A stretch of 64,000 bases of DNA. Origin: Auanema rhodensis. Taxonomy: Eukaryota > Nematoda > Chromadorea > Rhabditida > Rhabditidae. The stretch spans positions 372,001 to 436,000 of the forward strand of contig CAXKVF010000072.1 of NCBI GenBank assembly GCA_964057225.1, read 5' to 3'. This document shows, piece after piece, positions 1 to 11,440 of the stretch (its first letter is position 1; the number at the start of each line of letters is the position of its first letter). The notes under the pieces are model-generated. The model was not told the origin of the DNA, made no database searches, and saw nothing but the letters and a program-made list of their open reading frames with translations. The position numbers were made by a program, and so were the translations under genes.

Positions 1-384
1 GCATAAATTAAAGTTCACGTAAATTTCAAAGTCATGGTTACCATGCACCAATATCAATAAAAATTTGTTTTTAGACTAATATGGACATGGGGAATCTAAT
101 TTTGAAAACCGCATCTCTTTATCTTTTACGTGAAGCGAGTTACATACCAAGTGCACATCACGTGTACATTTAATTAGCATAAATTAAAGTTCACGTAAAT
201 TTCAAAGTCATGGTTACCATGAACCAATATCAATAAAAATTTGTTTTTAGACTAATATGGACATGGGGAATCTAATTTTGAAAACCGCATCTCTTTATCT
301 TTCACGTGAAGCGAGTTACATACCAAGTGCACATCACGTGTACATTTAATTAGCATAAATTAAAGTTCACGTAAATTTCAAAGT

Positions 385-397
385 CATGGTTACCATG
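385..397. other. Inverted repeat CATGGT-T-ACCATG (one per monomer)
   Basis: Perfect 6-bp arms around a single central T, at monomer positions 33-45 and shown here in M3. The core GGTTACC fits the BstEII recognition pattern GGTNACC, so the array should give a 176-bp ladder. Recurrent variants fall in the arms: 34G (6 monomers), 36A (21) and 44C (14). Each breaks one pair, and positions 34 and 44 are partners across the dyad. Short dyads near the centre of satellite monomers are reported in many centromeric repeats. Whether this one binds a protein or forms a cruciform is unknown. Confidence 0.8.
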
Positions 398-410
398 CAC
401 CAATATCAAT

Positions 411-424
411 AAAAATTTGTTTTT
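411..424. other. A5T3-G-T5 tract (one per monomer)
   Basis: The run AAAAATTTGTTTTT at monomer positions 59-72, shown in M3, is the longest A/T tract of the monomer. Further tracts lie at 21-26 and 98-108, so tract centres are roughly 38-40 bp apart. AnTn tracts are established to curve DNA or affect nucleosome positioning. The spacing is not a whole number of helical turns, so I do not claim strong net curvature. A 1-bp contraction of the A-run in M311 is the only deletion in the window. Confidence 0.6.
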
Positions 425-476
425 AGACTAATATGGACATGGGGAATCTAATTTTGAAAACCGCATCTCTTTATCT

Positions 477-486
477 TTCACGTGAA
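477..486. promoter_or_regulatory. Palindrome TTCACGTGAA with E-box/G-box core
   Basis: A perfect 10-bp palindrome at monomer positions 125-134 (shown in M3), with core CACGTG at 127-132. CACGTG is the known core for bHLH and bZIP factors. The core is lost in about 20 monomers: 127T in 13 monomers of the first 4 kb, 132T in M297, M340 and M350, 130A in M216 and M224, 129G in M351 and 131A in M134. Binding is inferred only from the motif. A palindrome of this kind also occurs by chance in an array of any sequence. Confidence 0.5.
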
Positions 487-508
487 GCGAGTTACATACC
501 AAGTGCAC

Positions 509-516
509 ATCACGTG
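509..516. promoter_or_regulatory. ATCACGTG box (second CACGTG)
   Basis: The second CACGTG, at monomer positions 159-164, lies 32 bp (about three helical turns) downstream of the first. With its flank it reads ATCACGTG, which fits RTCACRTG, the consensus of the CDEI element bound by Cbf1 in budding-yeast point centromeres. It is better preserved than the first box: I find changes only in M302 (162A), M354 and M359 (both 161A). The neighbouring GTGCAC and TGTACA make positions 151-168 a cluster of overlapping short palindromes. A CDEI-like role is speculation. Confidence 0.5.
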
Positions 517-520
517 TACA

Positions 521-540
521 TTTAATTAGCATAAATTAAA
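521..540. other. Junction-spanning 7-bp inverted repeat
   Basis: TTTAATT (521-527) and AATTAAA (534-540) form perfect 7-bp arms around the 6-base loop AGCATA, spanning the end of M3 and the start of M4. The same structure sits at every monomer junction in this register, which means the array has a small potential hairpin every 176 bp. Variants 174C, 174A and 175A break it in a handful of monomers. The arms are all A/T, so the hairpin would be weak. Confidence 0.6.
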
Positions 541-3500
541 GTTCACGTAAATTTCAAAGTCATGGTTACCATGCACCAATATCAATAAAAATTTGTTTTT
601 AGACTAATATGGACATGGGGAATCTAATTTTGAAAACCGCATCTCTTTATCTTTTACGTGAAGCGAGTTACATACCAAGTGCACATCACGTGTACATTTA
701 ATTAGCATAAATTAAAGTTCACGTAAATTTCAAAGTCATGGTTACCATGCACCAATATCAATAAAAGTTTGTTTTTAGACTAATATGGACATGGGGAATC
801 TAATTTTGAAAACCGCATCTCTTTATCTTTTACGTGAAGCGAGTTACATACCAAGTGCACATCACGTGTACATTTAATTAGCATAAATTAAAGTTCACGT
901 AAAATTCAAAGTCATGGTTACCATGCACCAATATCAATAAAAATTTGTTTTTAGACTAATATGGACATGGGGAATCTAATTTTGAAAACCGCATCTCTTT
1001 ATCTTTTACGTGAAGCGAGTTACATACCAAGTGCACATCACGTGTACATTTAATTAGCATAAATTAAAGTTCACGTAAATTTCAAAGTCATGGTTACCAT
1101 GCACCAATATCAATAAAAATTTGTTTTTAGACTAATATGGAAATGGGGAATCTAATTTTGAAAACCGCATCTCTTTATCTTTTACGTGAAGCGAGTTACA
1201 TACCAAGTGCACATCACGTGTACATTTAATTAGCATAAATTAAAGTTCACGTAAATTTCAAAGTCATGGTTACCATGCACCAATATCAATAAAAATTTGT
1301 TTTTAGACTAATATGGACATGGGGAATCTAATTTTGAAAACCGCATCTCTTTATCTTTTACGTGAAGCGAGTTACATACCAAGTGCACATCACGTGTACA
1401 TTTAATTAGCATAAATTAAAGTTCACGTAAATTTCAAAGTCATGGTTACCATGCACCAATATCAATAAAAATTTGTTTTTAGACTAATATGGACATGGGG
1501 AATCTAATTTTGAAAACCGCATCTCTTCATCTTTCACGTGAAGCGAGTTACATACCAAGTGCACATCACGTGTACATTTAATTAGCATAAATTAAAGTTC
1601 ACGTAAATTTCAAAGTCATGGTTACCATGCACCAATATCAATAAAAATTTGTTTTTAGACTAATATGGACATGGGGAATCTAATTTTGAAAACCGCATCT
1701 TTTTATCTTTCACGTGAAGCGAGTTACATACCAAGTGCACATCACGTGTACATTTAATTAGCATAAATTAAAGTTCACGTAAATTTCAAAGTCATGGTTA
1801 CCATGAACCAATATCAATAAAAATTTGTTTTTAGACTAATATGGACATGGGGAATCTAATTTTGAAAACCGCATCTGTTTATCTTTCACGTGAAGCAAGT
1901 TACATACCGAGTGCACATCACGTGTACATTTAATTAGCATAAATTAAAGTTCACGTAAATTTCAAAGTCATAGTTACCATGCACCAATATCAATAAAAAT
2001 TTGTTTTTAGACTAATATGGACATGGGGAATCTAATTTTGAAAACCGCATCTCTTTATCTTTCACGTGAAGCGAGTTACATACCAAGTGCACATCACGTG
2101 TACATTTAATTAGCATAAATTAAAGTTCACGTAAATTTCAAAGTCATGGTTACCATGAAGCAATATCAATAAAAATTTGTTTTTAGACTAATATGGACAT
2201 GGGGAATCTAATTTTGAAAACCGCATCTCTTTATCTTTCACGTGAAGCGAGTTACATACCAAGTGCACATCACGTGTACATTTAATTAGCATAAACTAAA
2301 GTTCACGTAAATTTCAAAGTCATGGTTACCATGAACCAATATCAATAAAAATTTGTTTTTAGACTAATATGGACATGGGGAATCTAATTTTGAAAACCGC
2401 ATCTCTTTATCTTTCACGTGAAGCGAGTTACATACCAAGTGCACATCACGTGTACATTTAATTAGCATAAATTAAAGTTCACGTAAATTTCAAAGTCATG
2501 GTTACCATGAAGCAATATCAATAAAAATTTGTTTTTAGACTAATATGGACATGGGGAATCTAATTTTGAAAACCGCATCTCTTTATCTTTCACGTGAAGC
2601 GAGTTACATACCAAGTGCACATCACGTGTACATTTAATTAGCATAAATTAAAGTTCACGTAAAATTCAAAGTCATGGTTACCATGCACCAATATCAATAA
2701 AAATTTGTTTTTAGACTAATATGGACATGGGGAATCTAATTTTGAAAACCGCATCTCTTTATCTTTTACGTGAAGCGAGTTACATACCAAGTGCACATCA
2801 CGTGTACATTTAATTAGCATAAATTAAAGTTCACGTAAATTTCAAAGTCATGGTTACCATGCACCAATATCAATAAAAATTTGTTTTTAGACTAATATGG
2901 ACATGGGGAATCTAATTTTGAAAACCGCATCTCTTTATCTTTTACGTGAAGCGAGTTACATACCAAGTGCACATCACGTGTACATTTAATTAGCATAAAT
3001 TAAAGTTCACGTAAAATTCAAAGTCATGGTTACCATGCACCAATATCAATAAAAATTTGTTTTTAGACTAATATGGACATGGGGAATCTAATTTTGAAAA
3101 CCGCATCTCTTTATCTTTTACGTGAAGCGAGTTACATACCAAGTGCACATCACGTGTACATTTAATTAGCATAAATTAAAGTTCACGTAAATTTCAAAGT
3201 CATGGTTACCATGCACCAATATCAATAAAAATTTGTTTTTAGACTAATATGGAAATGGGGAATCTAATTTTGAAAACCGCATCTCTTTATCTTTTACGTG
3301 AAGCGAGTTACATACCAAGTGCACATCACGTGTACATTTAATTAGCATAAATTAAAGTTCACGTAAATTTCAAAGTCATGGTTACCATGCACCAATATCA
3401 ATAAAAATTTGTTTTTAGACTAATATGGACATGGGGAATCTAATTTTGAAAACCGCATCTCTTTATCTTTTACGTGAAGCGAGTTACATACCAAGTGCAC

Positions 3501-6500
3501 ATCACGTGTACATTTAATTAGCATAAATTAAAGTTCACGTAAATTTCAAAGTCATGGTTACCATGAACCAATATCAATAAAAATTTGTTTTTAGACTAAT
3601 ATGGACATGGGGAATCTGATTTTGAAAACCGCATCTCTTTATCTTTCACGTGAAGCGAGTTACATACCAAGTGCACATCACGTGTACATTTAATTAGCAT
3701 AAATTAAAGTTCACGTAAAATTCAAAGTCATGGTTACCATGCACCAATATCAATAAAAATTTGTTTTTAGACTAATATGGACATGGGGAATCTAATTTTG
3801 AAAACCGCATCTCTTTATCTTTTACGTGAAGCGAGATACATACCAAGTGCACATCACGTGTACATTTAATTAGCATAAATTAAAGTTCACGTAAATTTCA
3901 AAGTCATGGTTACCATGCACCAATATCAATAAAAATTTGTTTTTAGACTAATATGGACATGGGGAATCTAATTTTGAAAACCGCATCTCTTTATCTTTTA
4001 CGTGAAGCGAGTTACATACCAAGTGCACATCACGTGTACATTTAATTAGCATAAATTAAAGTTCACGTAAATTTCAAAGTCATGGTTACCATGAACCAAT
4101 ATCAATAAAAATTTGTTTTTAGACTAATATGGACATGGGGAATCTAATTTTGAAAACCGCATCTCTTTATCTTTCACGTGAAGCGAGTTACATACCAAGT
4201 GCACATCACGTGTACATTTAATTAGCATAAATTAAAGTTCACGTAAATTTCAAAGTCATGGTTACCATGCACCAATATCAATAAAAATTTGTTTTTAGAC
4301 TAATATGGACATGGGGAATCTAATTTTGAAAACCGCATCTCTTCATCTTTCACGTGAAGCGAGTTACATACCAAGTGCACATCACGTGTACATTTAATTA
4401 GCATAAATTAAAGTTCACGTAAATTTCAAAGTCATGGTTACCATGCACCAATATCAATAAAAATTTGTTTTTAGACTAATATGGACATGGGGAATCTAAT
4501 TTTGAAAACCGCATCTCTTTATCTTTCACGTGAAGCGAGTTACATACCAAGTGCACATCACGTGTACATTTAATTAGCATAAATTAAAGTTCACGTAAAT
4601 TTCAAAGTCATGGTTACCATGAACCAATATCAATAAAAATTTGTTTTTAGACTAATATGGACATGGGGAATCTAATTTTGAAAACCGCATCTGTTTATCT
4701 TTCACGTGAAGCAAGTTACATACCAAGTGCACATCACGTGTACATTTAATTAGCATAAATTAAAGTTCACGTAAATTTCAAAGTCATAGTTACCATGCAC
4801 CAATATCAATAAAAATTTGTTTTTAGACTAATATGGACATGGGGAATCTAATTTTGAAAACCGCATCTCTTTATCTTTCACGTGAAGCGAGTTACATACC
4901 AAGTGCACATCACGTGTACATTTAATTAGCATAAATTAAAGTTCACGTAAATTTCAAAGTCATGGTTACCATGCACCAATATCAATAAAAATTTGTTTTT
5001 AGACTAATATGGACATGGGGAATCTAATTTTGAAAACCGCATCTCTTTATCTTTCACGTGAAGCGAGTTACATACCAAGTGCACATCACGTGTACATTTA
5101 ATTAGCATAAATTAAAGTTCACGTAAATTTCAAAGTCATGGTTACCATGCACCAATATCAATAAAAATTTGTTTTTAGACTAATATGGACATGGGGAATC
5201 TAATTTTGAAAACCGCATCTCTTTATCTTTCACGTGAAGCGAGTTACATACCAAGTGCACATCACGTGTACATTTAATTAGCATAAATTAAAGTTCACGT
5301 AAATTTCAAAGTCATGGTTACCATGAACCAATATCAATAAAAATTTGTTTTTAGACTAATATGGACATGGGGAATCTAATTTTGAAAACCGCATCTCTTC
5401 ATCTTTCACGTGAAGCGAGTTACATACCAAGTGCACATCACGTGTACATTTAATTAGCATAAATTAAAGTTCACGTAAATTTCAAAGTCATGGTTACCAT
5501 GCACCAATATCAATAAAAATTTGTTTTTAGACTAATATGGACATGGGGAATCTAATTTTGAAAACCGCATCTCTTTATCTTTCACGTGAAGCGAGTTACA
5601 TACCAAGTGCACATCACGTGTACATTTAATTAGCATAAATTAAAGTTCACGTAAATTTCAAAGTCATGGTTACCATGCACCAATATCAATAAAAATTTGT
5701 TTTTAGACTAATATGGACATGGGGAATCTAATTTTGAAAACCGCATCTCTTTATCTTTCACGTGAAGCGAGTTACATACCAAGTGCACATCACGTGTACA
5801 TTTAATTAGCATAAATTAAAGTTCACGTAAATTTCAAAGTCATGGTTACCACGCACCAATATCAATAAAAATTTGTTTTTCGACTAATATGGACATGGGG
5901 AATCTAATTTTGAAAACCGCATCTCTTTATCTTTCACGTGAAGCGAGTTACATACCAAGTGCACATCACGTGTACATTTAATTAGCATAAATTAAAGTTC
6001 ACGTAAATTTCAAAGTCATGGTTACCATGAACCAATATCAATAAAAATTTGTTTTTAGACTAATATGGACAAGGGGAATCTAATTTTGAAAACCGCATCT
6101 CTTTATCTTTCACGTGAAGCGAGTTACATACCAAGTGCACATCACGTGTACATTTAATTAGCATAAATTAAAGTTCACGTAAATTTCAAAGTCATGGTTA
6201 CCATGCACCAATATCAATAAAAATTTGTTTTTAGACTAATATGGACATGGGGAATCTAATTTTGGAAACCGCATCTCTTCATCTTTCACGTGAAGCGAGT
6301 TACATACCAAGTGCACATCACGTGTACATTTAATTAGCATAAATTAAAGTTCACGTAAATTTCAAAGTCATGGTTACCATGCACCAATATCAATAAAAAT
6401 TTGTTTTTAGACTAATATGGACATGGGGAATCTAATTTTGAAAACCGCATCTCTTTATCTTTCACGTGAAGCGAGTTACATACCAAGTGCACATCACGTG

Positions 6501-7568
6501 TACATTTAATTAGCATAAATTAAAGTTCACGTAAATTTCAAAGTCATGGTTACCATGAACCAATATCAATAAAAATTTGTTTTTAGACTAATATGGACAT
6601 GGGGAATCTAATTTTGAAAACCGCATCTCTTTATCTTTCACGTGAAGCGAGTTACATACCAAGTGCACATCACGTGTACATTTAATTAGCATAAATTAAA
6701 GTTCACGTAAATTTCAAAGTCATGGTTACCATGCACCAATATCAATAAAAATTTGTTTTTAGACTAATATGGACATGGGGAATCTAATTTTGAAAACCGC
6801 ATCTCTTTATCTTTCACGTGAAGCGAGTTACATACCAAGTGCACATCACGTGTACATTTAATTAGCATAAATTAAAGTTCACGTAAATTTCAAAGTCATG
6901 GTTACCATGAACCAATATCAATAAAAATTTGTTTTTAGACTAATATGGACAAGGGGAATCTAATTTTGAAAACCGCATCTCTTTATCTTTCACGTGAAGC
7001 GAGTTACATACCAAGTGCACATCACGTGTACATTTAATTAGCATAAATTAAAGTTCACGTAAATTTCAAAGTCATGGTTACCATGCACCAATATCAATAA
7101 AAATTTGTTTTTAGACTAATATGGACATGGGGAATCTAATTTTGAAAACCGCATCTCTTTATCTTTCACGTGAAGCGAGTTACATACCAAGTGCACATCA
7201 CGTGTACATTTAATTAGCATAAATTAAAGTTCACGTAAATTTCAAAGTCATGGTTACCACGCACCAATATCAATAAAAATTTGTTTTTAGACTAATATGG
7301 ACATGGGGAATCTAATTTTGAAAACCGCATCTCTTTATCTTTCACGTGAAGCGAGTTACATACCAAGTGCACATCACGTGTACATTTAATTAGCATAAAT
7401 TAAAGTTCACGTAAATTTCAAAGTCATGGTTACCATGAACCAATATCAATAAAAATTTGTTTTTAGACTAATATGGACAAGGGGAATCTAATTTTGAAAA
7501 CCGCATCTCTTTATCTTTCACGTGAAGCGAGTTACATACCAAGTGCACATCACGTGTACATTTAATTA

Positions 7569-9680
7569 GCATAAATTAAAGTTCACGTAAATTTCAAAGT
7601 CATGGTTACCATGCACCAATATCAATAAAAATTTGTTTTTAGACTAATATGGACATGGGGAATCTAATTTTGGAAACCGCATCTCTTCATCTTTCACGTG
7701 AAGCGAGTTACATACCAAGTGCACATCACGTGTACATTTAATTAGCATAAATTAAAGTTCACGTAAATTTCAAAGTCATGGTTACCATGCACCAATATCA
7801 ATAAAAATTTGTTTTTAGACTAATATGGACATGGGGAATCTAATTTTGAAAACCGCATCTCTTTATCTTTCACGTGAAGCGAGTTACATACCAAGTGCAC
7901 ATCACGTGTACATTTAATTAGCATAAATTAAAGTTCACGTAAATTTCAAAGTCATGGTTACCATGAACCAATATCAATAAAAATTTGTTTTTAGACTAAT
8001 ATGGACATGGGGAATCTAATTTTGAAAACCGCATCTCTTTATCTTTCACGTGAAGCAAGTTACATACCAAGTGCACATCACGTGTACATTTAATAAGCAT
8101 AAATTAAAGTTCACGTAAATTTCAAAGTCATAGTTACCATGCACCAATATCAATAAAAATTTGTTTTTAGACTAATATGGACATGGGGAATCTAATTTTG
8201 AAAACCGCATCTCTTTATCTTTCACGTGAAGCGAGTTACATACCAAGTGCACATCACGTGTACATTTAATTAGCATAAATTAAAGTTCACGTAAATTTCA
8301 AAGTCATGGTTACCATGCACCAATATCAATAAAAATTTGTTTTTAGACTAATATGGACATGGGGAATCTAATTTTGAAAACCGCATCTCTTTATCTTTCA
8401 CGTGAAGCGAGTTACATACCAAGTGCACATCACGTGTACATTTAATTAGCATAAATTAAAGTTCACGTAAATTTCAAAGTCATGGTTACCATGCACCAAT
8501 ATCAATAAAAATTTGTTTTTAGACTAATATGGACATGGGGAATCTAATTTTGAAAACCGCATCTCTTTATCTTTCACGTGAAGCGAGTTACATACCAAGT
8601 GCACATCACGTGTACATTTAATTAGCATAAATTAAAGTTCACGTAAATTTCAAAGTCATGGTTACCATGAACCAATATCAATAAAAATTTGTTTTTAGAC
8701 TAATATGGACAAGGGGAATCTAATTTTGAAAACCGCATCTCTTTATCTTTCACGTGAAGCGAGTTACATACCAAGTGCACATCACGTGTACATTTAATTA
8801 GCATAAATTAAAGTTCACGTAAATTTCAAAGTCATGGTTACCATGCACCAATATCAATAAAAATTTGTTTTTAGACTAATATGGACATGGGGAATCTAAT
8901 TTTGAAAACCGCATCTCTTCATCTTTCACGTGAAGCGAGTTACATACCAAGTGCACATCACGTGTACATTTAATTAGCATAAATTAAAGTTCACGTAAAT
9001 TTCAAAGTCATGGTTACCATGCACCAATATCAATAAAAATTTGTTTTTAGACTAATATGGACATGGGGAATCTAATTTTGAAAACCGCATCTCTTTATCT
9101 TTCACGTGAAGCGAGTTACATACCAAGTGCACATCACGTGTACATTTAATTAGCATAAATTAAAGTTCACGTAAATTTCAAAGTCATGGTTACCATGAAC
9201 CAATATCAATAAAAATTTGTTTTTAGACTAATATGGACATGGGGAATCTAATTTTGAAAACCGCATCTGTTTATCTTTCACGTGAAGCAAGTTACATACC
9301 AAGTGCACATCACGTGTACATTTAATTAGCATAAATTAAAGTTCACGTAAATTTCAAAGTCATAGTTACCATGCACCAATATCAATAAAAATTTGTTTTT
9401 AGACTAATATGGACATGGGGAATCTAATTTTGAAAACCGCATCTCTTTATCTTTCACGTGAAGCGAGTTACATACCAAGTGCACATCACGTGTACATTTA
9501 ATTAGCATAAATTAAAGTTCACGTAAATTTCAAAGTCATGGTTACCATGCACCAATATCAATAAAAATTTGTTTTTAGACTAATATGGACATGGGGAATC
9601 TAATTTTGAAAACCGCATCTCTTTATCTTTCACGTGAAGCGAGTTACATACCAAGTGCACATCACGTGTACATTTAACTA
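7569..9680 (+). repeat. 12-monomer block M44-M55, first copy
   Basis: This block matches M66-M77 (11441-13552) at an offset of 22 monomers (3872 bp). The shared marker series is 105G+120C, plain, 137A, 36A, plain, plain, 88A, 120C, plain, 117G+137A, 36A, 174C. The combination 117G+137A followed by 36A and 174C occurs only in these two places. A private 175A in M46 is absent from M68. Flanking monomers M43 and M65 differ, so the homologous segment is bounded on the left. Confidence 0.75.
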
Positions 9681-11440
9681 GCATAAATTAAAGTTCACGT
9701 AAATTTCAAAGTCATGGTTACCATGCACCAATATCAATAAAAATTTGTTTTTAGACTAATATGGACATGGGGAATCTAATTTTGAAAACCGCATCTCTTT
9801 ATCTTTCACGTGAAGCGAGTTACATACCAAGTGCACATCACGTGTACATTTAATTAGCATAAATTAAAGTTCACGTAAATTTCAAAGTCATGGTTACCAT
9901 GAACCAATATCAATAAAAATTTGTTTTTAGACTAATATGGACATGGGGAATCTAATTTTGAAAACCGCATCTCTTCATCTTTCACGTGAAGCGAGTTACA
10001 TACCAAGTGCACATCACGTGTACATTTAATTAGCATAAATTAAAGTTCACGTAAATTTCAAAGTCATGGTTACCATGCACCAATATCAATAAAAATTTGT
10101 TTTTAGACTAATATGGACATGGGGAATCTAATTTTGAAAACCGCATCTCTTTATCTTTCACGTGAAGCGAGTTACATACCAAGTGCACATCACGTGTACA
10201 TTTAATTAGCATAAATTAAAGTTCACGTAAATTTCAAAGTCATGGTTACCATGAACCAATATCAATAAAAATTTGTTTTTAGACTAATATGGACATGGGG
10301 AATCTAATTTTGAAAACCGCATCTCTTTATCTTTCACGTGAAGCGAGTTACATACCAAGTGCACATCACGTGTACATTTAATTAGCATAAATTAAAGTTC
10401 ACGTAAATTTCAAAGTCATGGTTACCATGCACCAATATCAATAAAAATTTGTTTTTAGACTAATATGGACATGGGGAATCTAATTTTGAAAACCGCATCT
10501 CTTTATCTTTCACGTGAAGCGAGTTACATACCAAGTGCACATCACGTGTACATTTAATTAGCATAAATTAAAGTTCACGTAAATTTCAAAGTCATGGTTA
10601 CCATGCACCAATATCAATAAAAATTTGTTTTTAGACTAATATGGACATGGGGAATCTAATTTTGAAAACCGCATCTCTTTATCTTTCACGTGAAGCGAGT
10701 TACATACCAAGTGCACATCACGTGTACATTTAATTAGCATAAATTAAAGTTCACGTAAATTTCAAAGTCATGGTTACCACGCACCAATATCAATAAAAAT
10801 TTGTTTTTCGACTAATATGGACATGGGGAATCTAATTTTGAAAACCGCATCTCTTTATCTTTCACGTGAAGCGAGTTACATACCAAGTGCACATCACGTG
10901 TACATTTAATTAGCATAAATTAAAGTTCACGTAAATTTCAAAGTCATGGTTACCATGAACCAATATCAATAAAAATTTGTTTTTAGACTAATATGGACAA
11001 GGGGAATCTAATTTTGAAAACCGCATCTCTTTATCTTTCACGTGAAGCGAGTTACATACCAAGTGCACATCACGTGTACATTTAATTAGCATAAATTAAA
11101 GTTCACGTAAATTTCAAAGTCATGGTTACCATGCACCAATATCAATAAAAATTTGTTTTTAGACTAATATGGACATGGGGAATCTAATTTTGGAAACCGC
11201 ATCTCTTCATCTTTCACGTGAAGCGAGTTACATACCAAGTGCACATCACGTGTACATTTAATTAGCATAAATTAAAGTTCACGTAAATTTCAAAGTCATG
11301 GTTACCATGCACCAATATCAATAAAAATTTGTTTTTAGACTAATATGGACATGGGGAATCTAATTTTGAAAACCGCATCTCTTTATCTTTCACGTGAAGC
11401 GAGTTACATACCAAGTGCACATCACGTGTACATTTAATTA

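Larger units (their letters stand above)
353..528 (+). repeat. Reference consensus monomer (M3)
   Basis: This copy matches the majority base at all 176 positions as I read them and can serve as the reference. Landmarks by monomer position: AAATTT tract 21-26; inverted repeat CATGGT-T-ACCATG 33-45; A5T3-G-T5 tract 59-72; TTTTGAAAA 100-108; palindrome TTCACGTGAA 125-134; GTGCAC 151-156; ATCACGTG 157-164; TGTACA 163-168; TAATTA 171-176. It has five CpG dinucleotides (18-19, 110-111, 129-130, 136-137, 161-162). Because 176 is not a multiple of 3, no reading frame continues from monomer to monomer, so protein coding is implausible. The start point is a convenience and says nothing about the biological boundary. 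Confidence 0.95.
1..4048 (+). repeat. Zone A: M1-M23, position-127T variants
   Basis: Thirteen of these 23 monomers (M1, M4-M8, M16-M20, M22, M23) have T instead of C at position 127, giving TTTACGTGAA and breaking the CACGTG core. I see this variant nowhere else in the window. Other zone-limited variants are 24A (M6, M16, M18, M22) and 86A (M7, M19). The run 24A, 86A, plain in M6-M8 recurs in M18-M20, a 12-monomer (2112-bp) offset. M13 and M15 carry the variant GAAGC at positions 45-49. M9-M12 (120C, 117T, 117G with 137A, 36A) prefigure zone B and match M25-M28 at a 16-monomer offset apart from 117T and 149G. Confidence 0.85.

Noticed and set aside
433-525. A 30-codon open frame from ATG at monomer position 81 to TAA at 171-173, repeated in nearly every monomer
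   Set aside because: It is a by-product of the repeat: 176 is not a multiple of 3, the frame stops inside each monomer, and there is no codon-level conservation or gene context.
353-528. Short reverse-strand frames (up to about 34 codons) in each monomer
   Set aside because: They are regularly repeated, short, and no different from chance. Variants show no bias toward silent changes that I can see.
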